Below, one piece after another: positions 31,933 to 41,384 of a DNA stretch of 64,000 nt (the first letter of the stretch is position 1; each line of letters starts with the position of its first letter). The notes under the pieces are model-generated. The model did not search any database and was not told where the DNA came from. It saw nothing but the letters and a program-made list of their open reading frames with translations. The position numbers and the translations under genes were made by a program. The stretch is from Candidatus Liberimonas magnetica (GTDB lineage Bacteria > Elusimicrobiota > Endomicrobiia > Endomicrobiales > JAFGIL01). The stretch covers positions 62,001 to 126,000 of the forward strand of contig JAJAPY010000006.1 in NCBI GenBank assembly GCA_020523885.1, given 5' to 3'.

Positions 31933-33420
31933 ATGGCGCCCTTAACAACTTCAATCGAAATTAACCCTGAAAAGATAAATCTTGTGCAGGCAAGAATAAA
32001 TTCAAAGGCTGTGCTGTTAACCGCCTGTGAGGAAGCTTCGTTTGAAATACCCGGGGGCCTGGTTCCTTCTTTAAAAAAGCTTAGCGAAAAATATAATATC
32101 TGCAAATCGCAGCTTGTAACTTTTATCCCCCGCCACCAGGTTTTTTTAAAGAAAATAACTATTCCACCAGGGAGTCCTCGTGAAATTAAAAGTATGCTAA
32201 GGTTCGAAGCAGAAAAACACCTGCCGTTCCCGGCAGAAGACGCTGTTATAGATTTTTTTTCTGTTTTACAGGATAAAGCAGGCTCTTTGCCCTTAAGCGA
32301 AACATCGAACAATATTATTTTCCTTGCTGCGGTAAAGAAATCAACGGTGGAAACACTGCTTGCTGTATTTGCAGCCGCAGGCCTTATGCCGGATGAAATA
32401 AGTATCAGCACCTTTGCAGTAAATAACCTTGTTGCGTCTTTGAAACTTCCGGGTAAAGAGCCTTTCGCTGTTTTTAAACCCGGGAAAGAATATTTTGAGT
32501 TTGACATTTTTTTAAACAATACCCTTCTTATGAGCAGGGGGTTGCAGTTTTCAAATGGAATGCTTTCAAAAGAAATCGAAAACACCATCACTATATTCTC
32601 TTCCGAAAACTCAGGCTTAAAGATAGACAGGGTTTTATCCCTTAACTACCTGGCTGGTTTTGATATAGAAAAACCCGGTTCTGAGCTTAAACTTGAAACC
32701 TTTAATTCTACTGTATTAAAGGAAATTGAAGGATTATCTATAGCGCCTGAAATCTTGCCTGAAGAACTGAATAAATGCCTGCTGCCGGTTGGCCTTATCA
32801 TTGAGCCGCTTATTTATAGGCAAAGCTCAAAGCACGAGCCTTCTCTTGAGCAAACCCCGGCTCTTACCCGCAGGCCTGCCGAACCCCATAAACCAAACTT
32901 TCTTCCTGAAGAAATTAAAGATGGCATAATTAAGAAAAGAAAAAATAAAGCCTATTCCGCCTTTGCAGCTATCGCGGCAGGAGTTGCTGTAATTTTTTCC
33001 CTTGTTTATGGATTAACAGTTTACAGGAATGCTTCATCTGAAAGACAAATGGCAAAGATGATAGAACAACACAAGCCTGAACTGCAAAACCTTAAGAAAA
33101 TAAATGATACCCTGGCTTTGATAACCAGGTTCAAAGGCAAAAACCCGGGAGCGCTGGCGGTTTTAAAAGAAATAAGCGCTGGCCTTCCTTCAGGCATTTA
33201 TATTCGAAATTTCCAGTATGACTTGAGCCAGAACACTGTAACGCTTGATGCCAGGGCAGGGTCGTATGCTGCCAGCTCTAAAGCTATAACTGAGCTTTCT
33301 AAACTAAAATGCTTTTCTCAGGTTTCAAACAAGGGAGCCCACGCAGTGAAAATAGGAGAAACCGGCCTTGTGGATTTTGAAGTAACCTGTGTTATGAACG
33401 ATACTGAGAGCTTGAATTAA
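31933..33420 (+). CDS. gspL: Type II secretion GspL-like protein (actin-like PilM/GspL fold)
   Basis: A 495-residue bitopic protein. The N-terminal 280 residues resemble the actin-like cytoplasmic domain of PilM/GspL (KKITIPPGSPREIKSMLRFEAEKHLPF is the conserved PilM-like line, in shorter form here: LRFEAEKHLPFP). A membrane span (about 341-360, AYSAFAAIAAGVAVIFSLVYG) is followed by a PilN/GspL-like periplasmic domain. It links the GspE ATPase to the platform. Name based on fold and order between GspK and GspM. Confidence 0.8.
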   Translation: MAPLTTSIEINPEKINLVQARINSKAVLLTACEEASFEIPGGLVPSLKKLSEKYNICKSQLVTFIPRHQVFLKKITIPPGSPREIKSMLRFEAEKHLPFPAEDAVIDFFSVLQDKAGSLPLSETSNNIIFLAAVKKSTVETLLAVFAAAGLMPDEISISTFAVNNLVASLKLPGKEPFAVFKPGKEYFEFDIFLNNTLLMSRGLQFSNGMLSKEIENTITIFSSENSGLKIDRVLSLNYLAGFDIEKPGSELKLETFNSTVLKEIEGLSIAPEILPEELNKCLLPVGLIIEPLIYRQSSKHEPSLEQTPALTRRPAEPHKPNFLPEEIKDGIIKKRKNKAYSAFAAIAAGVAVIFSLVYGLTVYRNASSERQMAKMIEQHKPELQNLKKINDTLALITRFKGKNPGALAVLKEISAGLPSGIYIRNFQYDLSQNTVTLDARAGSYAASSKAITELSKLKCFSQVSNKGAHAVKIGETGLVDFEVTCVMNDTESLN

Positions 33421-33429
33421 AAGGTTAAA

Positions 33430-33960
33430 ATGAAGAACAGCGAATTGATACTTCTATTTATAGCGGTTTTTGCAGGGCTTGGCTCTGTTGGCTATATCTA
33501 TATCTTAGAACCTGTGTTTAACACCGCAGCCTTGACAGGTGACGTTGCTTCAAGATACAAGGAATACGCTGCGCTCCTTGAAAAAAAGAATGAGCTTGAG
33601 GCAAAAGCAAAACAGGTTTTATCTTCTGGTTACTTTAAGCCTGACAGCCAGGAACAGCTCACAGCTTTAAGCTCTCTTGCGGGCAAGATAGCGCAAAATT
33701 CAGGGATAAGGCAGATAGCAAGCATATATCCTTTGACAGCGCTTAAGAAAGGCCGGTATGAAGAAATCGCTGTGCAGATAGAAATGGACTGCACGCTTGG
33801 CTCTCTTACTAAGATGGTGCATGAAATAGAAACTTCAGAGCTGCCCTTGAAGGTAAGAAAACTGCAAATTACCGGAGAAACAGAAGATCCTAAAATAATA
33901 AGAGTCCAAATTGAGGTAGCAAGCCTTTGGATTCAAACTGAAGAGGTACAGAATCGGTAA
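33430..33960 (+). CDS. gspM: Type II secretion GspM/PilO-like protein
   Basis: A 176-residue bitopic inner membrane protein with one N-terminal span (LILLFIAVFAGLGSVGYIYIL), a coiled segment rich in Lys/Glu (KEYAALLEKKNELEAKAK) and a small ferredoxin-like periplasmic domain like PilO/GspM. It pairs with GspL in the assembly platform. Sequence is divergent; position directly after gspL is the main support. Confidence 0.75.
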   Translation: MKNSELILLFIAVFAGLGSVGYIYILEPVFNTAALTGDVASRYKEYAALLEKKNELEAKAKQVLSSGYFKPDSQEQLTALSSLAGKIAQNSGIRQIASIYPLTALKKGRYEEIAVQIEMDCTLGSLTKMVHEIETSELPLKVRKLQITGETEDPKIIRVQIEVASLWIQTEEVQNR

Positions 33961-34002
33961 ACGGTAAGCCTTAAACCGTTTAATTATCATTGGTCTTATA
34001 CT

Positions 34003-35709
34003 ATGAAAACTGAACAGATAGGGCAAATATTGCTTAAAGACAAGAAAATAACGGAAAAAGAGCTTTCTTCAGTTTTATCAGAACAGAAAAAAAGCGGTGA
34101 ACGGCTCGGGAAACTGCTGATAAAACACGGGCATGCGAAGGAAAAAGATATACTTGAAGCTCTTTCCCGCCAGTTCAACATCCCTGTTGAAGATATCTCA
34201 AGGCTTAAGATTGATGTTACTTTGGCAGAGAAAGTGCCTGCAAAGTTCGCTTACAGGCACAAAATAGCTCCTGTAAACCAGGAAAACGGCGTATTAACGG
34301 TAGCTGTCACTGACCCGCTTAACCTGCATGCTCTTGACGATTTAAGGCTTATTCTTGAATGCGGCATAAGGCCCGTTTTATGCCCGGAAGCGGATATCCT
34401 TAAATCCTTAAAAACTATTTATGGTGTCGGGGGCCAAACTATAGAAGAACTGGCAGATAAAGAAACAAAAACAATAAGCGGGGGCCCGCTGCATTTAGAG
34501 GAAGTAAAAACGCTGGCAGAAACAAACACAGGAGATGCTTCCATAATAAATTTTGTGAACCAATTAATATGCGAAGCGCACCAGGACAGGGCTACGGACA
34601 TACACCTGGAACCTTTTGAGGATGACCTTATAGTCCGCTACAGGATAGACGGCATCCTGCATGAAATACCAACGCCTGCTTCCTTAAAAACTTTCCAGTC
34701 ATCAATAACCTCAAGAATAAAGATAATGGCGGATATGAACATCGCAGAAAAACGGCTCCCGCAGGACGGCAGGATACAATTCAACATAAACGGGGAAACC
34801 GTTGATATACGCGTTTCAACCCTTCCTATACTGCACGGTGAAAGCATAGATTTAAGGATACTGCCGAGAGGCCAGATGTTCATCGGGCTTGGAGAGCTGG
34901 GCCTTTCAAAAGAATATTTGACAGCGATAGAAAAACTCATTAAAAAACCGCACGGCATAATACTTGCCACAGGCCCTACAGGCCATGGTAAGACCACGAC
35001 ACTTTATGCGTGCTTAAGCAAGATAAACTTCCCTGACAAAAAAATAATTACGGTGGAAGACCCTATCGAATACCAGCTTAAGGGAGTAAACCAGGTGCCT
35101 GTAAACTCAAAAATAGGATTATCATTCGCAAACGGCCTGCGCTCGATCTTAAGGCAGGACCCGGACGTTATAATGGTAGGCGAAATAAGGGACCAGGAAA
35201 CAGCCGAGATAGCCATAAGGGCCTCTTTGACCGGGCATCTTGTTTTCAGCACCCTTCATACGAATGACTCGGCAGGGGCTGTAACACGCCTTGTGGATAT
35301 GGGCATAGAGCCTTACCTTGTCTCATCTTCTGTTGAAGCTGTACTCGCGCAAAGGCTTATACGGCTTGTCTGCCCGAAATGCAAGGTGCAGGACACCTCA
35401 GATAAAGACTTCCTTACAAAGCTGGGGTTCAGGGATATTGAAAGAAACACTATAATCTATAAGGCAAGCAAAGGCTGTGATGAATGCAGGCATACCGGAT
35501 ACAAAGGCCGCACAGGCATCTATGAGTTAATGCTCCTTGATGACGATCTGCGCCGCTTAGTCTTAGAGAAAACCTCAGCCGGAAATATAAGAAAAGAAGC
35601 CTTGAAAAAGAATATGAAGACACTGAGGGATGACGGTTTCAGAAAAATCCTGGCAGGCCTTACCACTATAGAAGAAGTCTTAAGAGTAACGCAGGAAGAA
35701 AATTTTTAA
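34003..35709 (+). CDS. gspE: Type II secretion ATPase GspE
   Basis: A 568-residue hexameric ATPase that powers pseudopilus growth. N-terminal MshEN/N1E domain (residues 1-150), then the ATPase core with Walker A GPTGHGKTT at 324-332 (His where Ser is usual), the Asp box VEDPIEY, Walker B region DPDVIMVGEIRD and His box STLHTND. A four-Cys zinc site (CPKC and CDEC) lies in the C-terminal domain. It is unusual in being last rather than near gspD/F. No prepilin peptidase gene is in the window. Confidence 0.95.
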   Translation: MKTEQIGQILLKDKKITEKELSSVLSEQKKSGERLGKLLIKHGHAKEKDILEALSRQFNIPVEDISRLKIDVTLAEKVPAKFAYRHKIAPVNQENGVLTVAVTDPLNLHALDDLRLILECGIRPVLCPEADILKSLKTIYGVGGQTIEELADKETKTISGGPLHLEEVKTLAETNTGDASIINFVNQLICEAHQDRATDIHLEPFEDDLIVRYRIDGILHEIPTPASLKTFQSSITSRIKIMADMNIAEKRLPQDGRIQFNINGETVDIRVSTLPILHGESIDLRILPRGQMFIGLGELGLSKEYLTAIEKLIKKPHGIILATGPTGHGKTTTLYACLSKINFPDKKIITVEDPIEYQLKGVNQVPVNSKIGLSFANGLRSILRQDPDVIMVGEIRDQETAEIAIRASLTGHLVFSTLHTNDSAGAVTRLVDMGIEPYLVSSSVEAVLAQRLIRLVCPKCKVQDTSDKDFLTKLGFRDIERNTIIYKASKGCDECRHTGYKGRTGIYELMLLDDDLRRLVLEKTSAGNIRKEALKKNMKTLRDDGFRKILAGLTTIEEVLRVTQEENF

Positions 35710-35805
35710 AAAGACAATGTATTGGCATTTAGCTGGTAGTATTGATTGTAAAAATATTATTTGAAAACCTTATCGGAAGTGGGCTAAGGACAACCATGAT
35801 AGCTT

Positions 35806-36081
35806 TTATATATTACTAAGAAAATTACTTATATCATCATGGTCGCCAACTAGAATAAATTCGACCAAATCATTTGATAAACGAAAAATTATTCTGTCTT
35901 TAAGATTCACTCTTATTTCCCAAAAATCCTTTCTAAGATGTTTTAAACCAAGCCCTTGAGGATTTTGTTTACATTCTAAAGCAAAAACCAGCTGTTTTAT
36001 TGCATCTTTAATTCTTGTTTTTTTTTCAGGCGTTAATTTCTTTATTGACTTGATAAATAATGATTTTTGTTCTTAGCGCAT
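35806..36081 (-). pseudogene. RelE/ParE-like toxin with early in-frame stop
   Basis: The ATG at 36081 opens one base after the antitoxin stop, but codon 3 is TAA (36075-36073). In the same frame, about 89 more codons encode a compact RelE-like toxin: SLFIKSIKKLTPEKKTRIKDA, then GLGLKHLRKDFWEIRVN, DRIIFRLSND and FILVGDHDDISNF, the usual strand order of this family. There is no other ATG, GTG or TTG before the conserved part. Either the toxin was inactivated by a nonsense mutation or it uses an unusual start. One base error in the assembly would also explain it. Confidence 0.65.
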
Positions 36082-36082
36082 T

Positions 36083-36295
36083 TTACAATTTAGCTAAAGC
36101 TTTTAAAAATGAATCAGAATCCTTATAGACTCTACTCTTTTTATCAGCGAGCTTTTCAATCTTAAACCATTCTTCTTTACTAAAATCCTTTTCCATATCA
36201 GTAATAAGCTCTTCCAGAATTATCTTTTTTTCTTGTTTAGGAAGCGTCCTAATTGCAGAAACAAGAGCTTCTGCCCGAACAATATGAACATTCAT
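36083..36295 (-). CDS. Antitoxin-like small protein of a RelE-type module
   Basis: A 70-residue protein with a GGAGG site 5 bases before ATG 36295. It has an N-terminal helix-rich part (VSAIRTLPKQEKKIILEELITDM) and a charged C-terminus (KKSRVYKDSDSFLKALAKL) like small antitoxins of the type that pair with RelE toxins ('addiction module component' family). The toxin frame starts one base after its stop. A TTGACT and TATGAT pair lies upstream near 36340-36385. The role is inferred from pairing. Confidence 0.65.
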   Translation of the reverse strand: MNVHIVRAEALVSAIRTLPKQEKKIILEELITDMEKDFSKEEWFKIEKLADKKSRVYKDSDSFLKALAKL

Positions 36296-36406
36296 TTAAC
36301 CTCCGTAAGTCCGTAAGTGTATTTTATTTTTATAAATTTCTTGATATATCATACTATTATATCTTTATCTAAGTCAATATTCCCGGCATCTGCGAATTTA
36401 CGTCCC

Positions 36407-38599
36407 CTAATTGGGAAGGGTAATACAGACGCTGGTTCCTTCGCCTTCTTTGCTGTTTATTTTGATCTCGCCGTGATGAAGCTCCACTATCTGCTTTGAG
36501 ATAGAAAGCCCGATACCAGTTCCACGGGCTTTGGTGGAAAAAAACGGGTCAAAAACTTTATCGAGCGCATCTTTTGCAATACCTACCCCATTATCTTTAA
36601 TAACAACAAAAACCGAGTTATCTTCGACTTTCAAAGACAGGCCTACCTCGCCTTTGTTATTTAAAACCGCGTCAAAAGCATTGTTCAGTATATTGCCGAA
36701 TAGTTCTTTCATCTGGAACTCGTCCGCTTTAATTACCGCCTCTTTTAGAGGACCGTATTCCTTATTCACCCTGACAGATTTGTTTGTATGCCTTGCATAA
36801 GCGCTTTCTATGCATTCATTAAGAACATTTATCAAATTTACCTTTTCATACTGGGGCTGTTTTATCCTTGAATAGAATAAAAGGTTGTTTATAATCTGGT
36901 TGGAATCTATCACCTTTTTTTGTATCGTTGCAAGGTGGCTCTCAAGAGCAGGGTCCTGAGCTTTTCTTTTTATATTATACGCTGCCATGTTTATAGCGGC
37001 AAGAGGATTCCTCAGTTCATGGGCTACTGTGGTGGCCAATGTGCCTATATCAGACAGGCGCCTTGCTTTTTCAAGTTCAAAGCGCGCGTTTAATAACGCC
37101 AGGGTTCTTTCTTTTACCAGGTTTTCAATAGTTTCTTTATCACGCTTAAGCACATCTTCTGCCTGCTTGCGCCGCATAGCTACAGCTACAAGGTCTGAAA
37201 CAGCCTTCATAACGAATATCTCATCCTGCCTGAATGCTTTGCGGGCGCTGGTTCCGAAAGAGATCGTTCCTATAAGTTTATCTTCTACCAAAAGCGGATG
37301 GCAGCAGTAAGCAAGCACTCCGTAACTCTCCACAAGCTTTGTCCGCGGGTCTTTAGTTGTTGGTATATCCTGCACTATAATTCGTTTGCGGTCGCGGGCA
37401 ACACAACCGCAGACAGCCACCCCAAAATCTAGCCATTCGATTTTTTTTGCCTCTTCTTTTGCTATACCGTAATAAGAATTAAGTTTTAACCTGTTTTTAC
37501 CCTCGTCAAAAAGAAAATTAAAAAAGAACTGGCAGTCAAGGAGCTCCATGGCATTCCGGCATATCTCCTGAATTAATTTCTGAGGTTCCACAGCTTCAAG
37601 CAGTTTAGAAGCTGATTCCGACAACAAAGTTTGATACCTCCCGGACCATTGCAGGAATTTTTCCGCTTTATTCTTGGCTTCTTTATCGCGAAGAACCATT
37701 ATGCCGTAAGAAAGGACGCTGGCAAGCTCAGAAAGAAGGTTTATCTCGTTTTCAGAGAAATCATCCTCATTTTTTGAATATATGGAAACCGCCCCAAAAA
37801 CTTTTTTGCCCGCTTTTAAAGGAAAAACTATAGAAGAGGAATACCCCCTCTTCAGGGCTTCATCGCGCCAGGGCTTAAAATTTGGGTTCTGGTCCATATT
37901 TGCGCATTTAATTATTTCTCCCGTGCGGATAGCCGTGCCTGTGGGCCCCCGGCCATGCTCGGTGTCTGACCACGTAATACCCGCTTTTTCAAGGTACCCA
38001 TCTTCAAAACCAGCGAAGGCCACGGGCCGGACGGTTTTAGCTTCATCTTCTTCAGCAAACCCTATCCAGGTCATTGTATGGCCGCAATCCTCAACTATTA
38101 TCTTACAAACCTCTTTTAAATAGGAATCTTCGTCCTTTGCCTTGACTATAGCCTGGCTTGAATGGCTTAACGCAAGAAGAGTGCGGTTCAGCCTGCGAAA
38201 ATCCTCTTCCTTTTTTTTACGTTCTATTGAATACCTGATACTGCGCAGCAGTAAATCGGCATTTAGATGATTCTTAGATAGATAATCCGCGGCATTATTC
38301 TTTAGAGCCAGTGTGCCTGTGCTCTCATCTTCCTGGCTGGTTAACATAATAATGGGTAAATCAGGATAAAGCGCGGTGAGTTTATTAAGCCCTTCAAACC
38401 CGTGGCTGTCAGGCAAATTAAGGTCAAGAAGGATAGCATTGAACTTTACTTCTTTAAGAAGTTTTAAACCTTCTGCTATACTGCCGGCAGACGGTATTTT
38501 AATGATTTGGGCAGAGCTTTCCTTAAGCATCTCAGAGACAAGCCTGACATCTCCCGAGTTATCATCTATAATAAGAATATTCATATGGTTCTTGTGCAT
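36407..38599 (-). CDS. Hybrid histidine kinase: receiver, two GAF domains, kinase core
   Basis: A 730-residue soluble sensor kinase. Residues 1-125 are a receiver (phosphoacceptor D59 in LLDLNLPDS). Two GAF domains follow (about 140-310, with the HGRGPTGTAIRTGE line, and about 330-500, with CGCVARDRK). The dimerisation helix has H527 (TVAHELRNPLA), and the ATPase domain ends with GTGIGLSISKQIV. The H-box region is nearly identical in wording to the kinase at 14054 (SDIGTLATTVAHELRNPL), pointing to a recent duplication of the core. It is 20 bases downstream of a receiver gene and ends the sensor operon started at promoter G. Confidence 0.92.
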   Translation of the reverse strand: MHKNHMNILIIDDNSGDVRLVSEMLKESSAQIIKIPSAGSIAEGLKLLKEVKFNAILLDLNLPDSHGFEGLNKLTALYPDLPIIMLTSQEDESTGTLALKNNAADYLSKNHLNADLLLRSIRYSIERKKKEEDFRRLNRTLLALSHSSQAIVKAKDEDSYLKEVCKIIVEDCGHTMTWIGFAEEDEAKTVRPVAFAGFEDGYLEKAGITWSDTEHGRGPTGTAIRTGEIIKCANMDQNPNFKPWRDEALKRGYSSSIVFPLKAGKKVFGAVSIYSKNEDDFSENEINLLSELASVLSYGIMVLRDKEAKNKAEKFLQWSGRYQTLLSESASKLLEAVEPQKLIQEICRNAMELLDCQFFFNFLFDEGKNRLKLNSYYGIAKEEAKKIEWLDFGVAVCGCVARDRKRIIVQDIPTTKDPRTKLVESYGVLAYCCHPLLVEDKLIGTISFGTSARKAFRQDEIFVMKAVSDLVAVAMRRKQAEDVLKRDKETIENLVKERTLALLNARFELEKARRLSDIGTLATTVAHELRNPLAAINMAAYNIKRKAQDPALESHLATIQKKVIDSNQIINNLLFYSRIKQPQYEKVNLINVLNECIESAYARHTNKSVRVNKEYGPLKEAVIKADEFQMKELFGNILNNAFDAVLNNKGEVGLSLKVEDNSVFVVIKDNGVGIAKDALDKVFDPFFSTKARGTGIGLSISKQIVELHHGEIKINSKEGEGTSVCITLPN

Positions 38600-38619
38600 A
38601 AATCACCTTAATTAACTAT

Positions 38620-39066
38620 CTATAGTTTCGGTGGCAGTTTAACCATGGTAAACCAGAACTCCTGGACCGATTTAGCCACTTTCATGAACTGGGTAAGGTC
38701 TACCGGCTTTGAAATATAACAGTTGGCGTGCAGGTTATAGGACTTTAGTATGTCCTCTTCAGATTTTGAAACCGTTAATACAACTACAGGTATAGACTTT
38801 AAAGAGTCATCGGTCTTTATCTCTTTTAGAACTTCGCGGCCGTCTTTTTTGGGAAGGTTAAGGTCTAATAAAATGAGGTCAGGCCTCGGCACTTTTGAGT
38901 ATTTGCCTTCCTTCTTAAGAAAAGCTATTGCTTCAACTCCGTCTGTTACCACATGCAGGTTATTATACAGTTTCTGTTCTTTAAGCGCTTCGGTAGTCAG
39001 CCGTATATCCCCAGGATTGTCTTCCACCAGCAGGATCTCAATAGGCATAACATGATTTCCGTTCAT
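38620..39066 (-). CDS. Rcp1-type response regulator receiver
   Basis: A 148-residue single receiver of the phytochrome-associated Rcp1 kind ([19 protein letters not shown] start, phosphoacceptor D68 in [31 protein letters not shown]). GGAGG lies 5 bases before ATG 39066. Such receivers usually pair with a kinase whose H-box is of the HDLQEPL type; the kinase at 39465 has exactly that (SHDLQEPLRM). The DUF559 cassette now separates the two, which suggests they were once adjacent. Confidence 0.92.
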   Translation of the reverse strand: MNGNHVMPIEILLVEDNPGDIRLTTEALKEQKLYNNLHVVTDGVEAIAFLKKEGKYSKVPRPDLILLDLNLPKKDGREVLKEIKTDDSLKSIPVVVLTVSKSEEDILKSYNLHANCYISKPVDLTQFMKVAKSVQEFWFTMVKLPPKL

Positions 39067-39086
39067 TTTTCCTCCGTTTAATTATT

Positions 39087-39504
39087 CCTCTCCCCTACGG
39101 GGAGAGGTTAGGTGAGGGGGTGTTTACTTGATATTTTCTATTATCACCTTGCATACCCCGTCAATATTATTCAAAATATCCGTATTGCTAAATCTCAATA
39201 CTCTTATCCCAATTTGATCTAACTCTTTACCCCTTCTCTCATCGCGTTTCTTATTTATCTCATCGTAATGTTGGCCGCCATCAGCCTCTATCGCTAATTT
39301 GTATTCAGGAGAATAAAAGTCCAAGATATATCTACCAACCGAAAATTGCCTTCTGAACTTAGCGCCTTCCAGGGACCTATTTCTCAAAACCGACCATAAT
39401 TTCATTTCCCCTTCAGTTTGATTCTTCCGTAAATGGCGGCTCCTTTCAATATTATTTCTTTTCATTACCCCCTCACCCCTGCCCTCTCCCCCAAAGGTAG
39501 AGGG
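39087..39504. mobile_element. DUF559 cassette bounded by inverted palindromic repeats
   Basis: The left border (39087-39120) is the hairpin CCTCTCCCC-TAC-GGGGAGAGG followed by TTAGGTGAGGGGG. The right border (39468-39504) reads ACCCCCTCACCCCTGCC then CTCTCCCCCAAAGGTAGAGGG, its inverse with a few changes. Between them lies only the DUF559 gene. The right border now supplies the last codons of the sensor kinase gene. The unit is 418 bases and lies inside an operon, so it looks like a small hitchhiking nuclease cassette. Confidence 0.6.
39124..39465 (-). CDS. DUF559 (Vsr-like) endonuclease-fold protein
   Basis: A 113-residue protein of the DUF559 family, a restriction-endonuclease-like fold related to the very short patch repair nuclease. 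Family motifs are visible: LRKNQTEGEMKLWSVLRNR, the GAKFRRQ segment, DFYSPEYKLAIEADGGQH (catalytic Asp/Glu) and RVLRFSNTDIL. Such genes are found scattered in genomes inside short palindromic repeats, as here. Its ATG shares one base with the TAA stop of the upstream kinase gene. Function in the cell is unknown; a role in copying the flanking repeats is a common guess. Confidence 0.88.
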   Translation of the reverse strand: MKRNNIERSRHLRKNQTEGEMKLWSVLRNRSLEGAKFRRQFSVGRYILDFYSPEYKLAIEADGGQHYDEINKKRDERRGKELDQIGIRVLRFSNTDILNNIDGVCKVIIENIK

Positions 39505-41384
39505 AATTTTGATGATATTGGCACTGTGAAGTAAAAGGTTGTGCCTTTGCCCTGTTCTGAATCAAGCCATATCCTTCCGCCTTCTGTCTCAACTATTTTT
39601 TTGCAGATTGAAAGGCCTATACCTGTCCCGGGGTATTTATCCCTGCCGTGCAGGCGTTGAAAAATAAGGAAAATACGGTCTTTGTACTGGGGCTCAATAC
39701 CTATACCGTTATCTTTTACCGAGAACAACCATTCACCTGGCTCTTTTTTCGCGGCCACATGAATCTGCGGAGAATCTTCACCCCTGAACTTTATGGCATT
39801 TCCTATCAGGTTCTGGAAAAGCTGGATAAAATTGCTTTCGTTTCCGAATACAACAGGAAGTTTATCGTGTGTTATGACAGCTTTGCTTTCCTGTATGGTT
39901 TTGGCCATGATCTCTAAAACCCTTTCCAACACAGATTCAGTGTCAATTTCCACGTAAGTTTTTTCCCCGCGGCCTATCCGCGAGTAGGCAAGAAGGTCGT
40001 TTATCAGTTTCTGCATGCGTTTTGCGCCGTTGACTATGTACGCTATAAATTCATCTGCATCCGCATCCAGCTTATTTTTGTACCGCCTTTCCAAGAGCTC
40101 GGAATAGCTTGCCATCATCCTTAAAGGCTCCTGTAAGTCATGCGATGCGACGTAAGCAAATTGTTCCAGGTTCTCGTTAGAACGCTTTAAGTCGAGTTCC
40201 GTTTGCTTGCGCATTTCTATTTCAGCGTTCAATTCATTGCGCGAAGCCAGAGTATTTTTTAGGTCTGAAGTCATTTTATCAAACGTCCTTGAAAGCTGAC
40301 CTATCTCATCTTTAAGGCTGGTTCCTACGCGGTAATCCAGGTTCCCGTTTCCAACTATTTCAGCTCCTTTTGACAAACTATTTATCGGCCTTGAAATAGA
40401 TTGAGCTATGGAAAACGCCATAATCCCGCTAAGGACTGCGATTATAACAGCGATTATAACAACTAACAGCTTCAAATGTGTTACGTCTGAAAACGCTTCT
40501 TCAGCATCTATCTTTGCCACCATTCCCCAGTCAAGCGCCGGTATAGGCCTCCAGGCAGCTATAACTTTTTTCCCGCGGTAATCTATTAACTGCCCGCTTC
40601 CATCCCTGCCCTGTACCGCTTCCTGGATAGGGCCGCCGGCTTCCCCTCCAAGAGGAATGTGTTTCTTAAGCGCAGCTTCAGGTTCATGTCTTATAGGATT
40701 TAAGTATATCACGTCATTGTCTATTCTTTTGCCTATCAGGGTCTCCCCGGTTATACCGAGGCCGGTCCTGTCATCAATAAGTTTATAAATATCTGACATA
40801 TCCACTTCAAAAGCTATAACGCCGATAAAAACATTTTTGAAATCAAAAGCCGGGGCCGTTACGAGCATCGCAAACTTGTTTCCTTCAGCCTTATCGAGAA
40901 ATACGTCGGAAAAAAAGACTCCTTTTTTCCCTTCATCAAAGGCCTTTTGGCTGTCACCGACAAGTGGGTTTAGGACATCCTTCGTGTAATGTTCCGGGTT
41001 ACTTGAATAAACGACTTTCCCTTCAGGGTTTACAAGCATAATATCTATTAGCCCTAAAACTGAAGTCATCTGACGCAGCTGTCCGTCCAGCATTGTTTTT
41101 GAAGCCACATATTCTTTGTTTTTGACTAGGCCTGATAACCTGCTTAGAACCGGAAGGTTTACTTTAATGTTATAAAAACCGTGGGATATTTCTATGTTGG
41201 ATTTCAGGGATTTAAAGTAAGAATCTATTTTGTCTGCCTTAAACGCAGCCACATCCTGCAGCTGAGCCAGGCGCACACGTTCGATGGAATCTTTGTAATT
41301 ATGAAAAGTCAAGGCGCTTATAAAGAATATAGGAATCAAGGTGACAGCAAGAAATAGAATGATAAGTTTTGACCTTATAAGCAT
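39465..41384 (-). CDS. Membrane histidine kinase (Cache-HAMP-kinase), C-terminus rewritten by a repeat
   Basis: A 639-residue sensor kinase. Two membrane spans (about 8-25 and 305-325) flank a periplasmic double-Cache domain; a HAMP (AQSISRPINSLSKGAEIVGNGNLDY) leads into a phytochrome-type dimerisation helix with ASHDLQEPLRM and an ATPase domain ending GIGLSICKKIVE. The natural end of the domain is near FYFTVPI; the last 13-16 residues (KFPLPLGERAGVRG) are translated from the palindromic border of the DUF559 cassette. The start overlaps the upstream membrane-protein gene by 10 bases. Activity is probably kept, since the added tail lies after the last strand. Confidence 0.9.
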   Translation of the reverse strand: MLIRSKLIILFLAVTLIPIFFISALTFHNYKDSIERVRLAQLQDVAAFKADKIDSYFKSLKSNIEISHGFYNIKVNLPVLSRLSGLVKNKEYVASKTMLDGQLRQMTSVLGLIDIMLVNPEGKVVYSSNPEHYTKDVLNPLVGDSQKAFDEGKKGVFFSDVFLDKAEGNKFAMLVTAPAFDFKNVFIGVIAFEVDMSDIYKLIDDRTGLGITGETLIGKRIDNDVIYLNPIRHEPEAALKKHIPLGGEAGGPIQEAVQGRDGSGQLIDYRGKKVIAAWRPIPALDWGMVAKIDAEEAFSDVTHLKLLVVIIAVIIAVLSGIMAFSIAQSISRPINSLSKGAEIVGNGNLDYRVGTSLKDEIGQLSRTFDKMTSDLKNTLASRNELNAEIEMRKQTELDLKRSNENLEQFAYVASHDLQEPLRMMASYSELLERRYKNKLDADADEFIAYIVNGAKRMQKLINDLLAYSRIGRGEKTYVEIDTESVLERVLEIMAKTIQESKAVITHDKLPVVFGNESNFIQLFQNLIGNAIKFRGEDSPQIHVAAKKEPGEWLFSVKDNGIGIEPQYKDRIFLIFQRLHGRDKYPGTGIGLSICKKIVETEGGRIWLDSEQGKGTTFYFTVPISSKFPLPLGERAGVRG

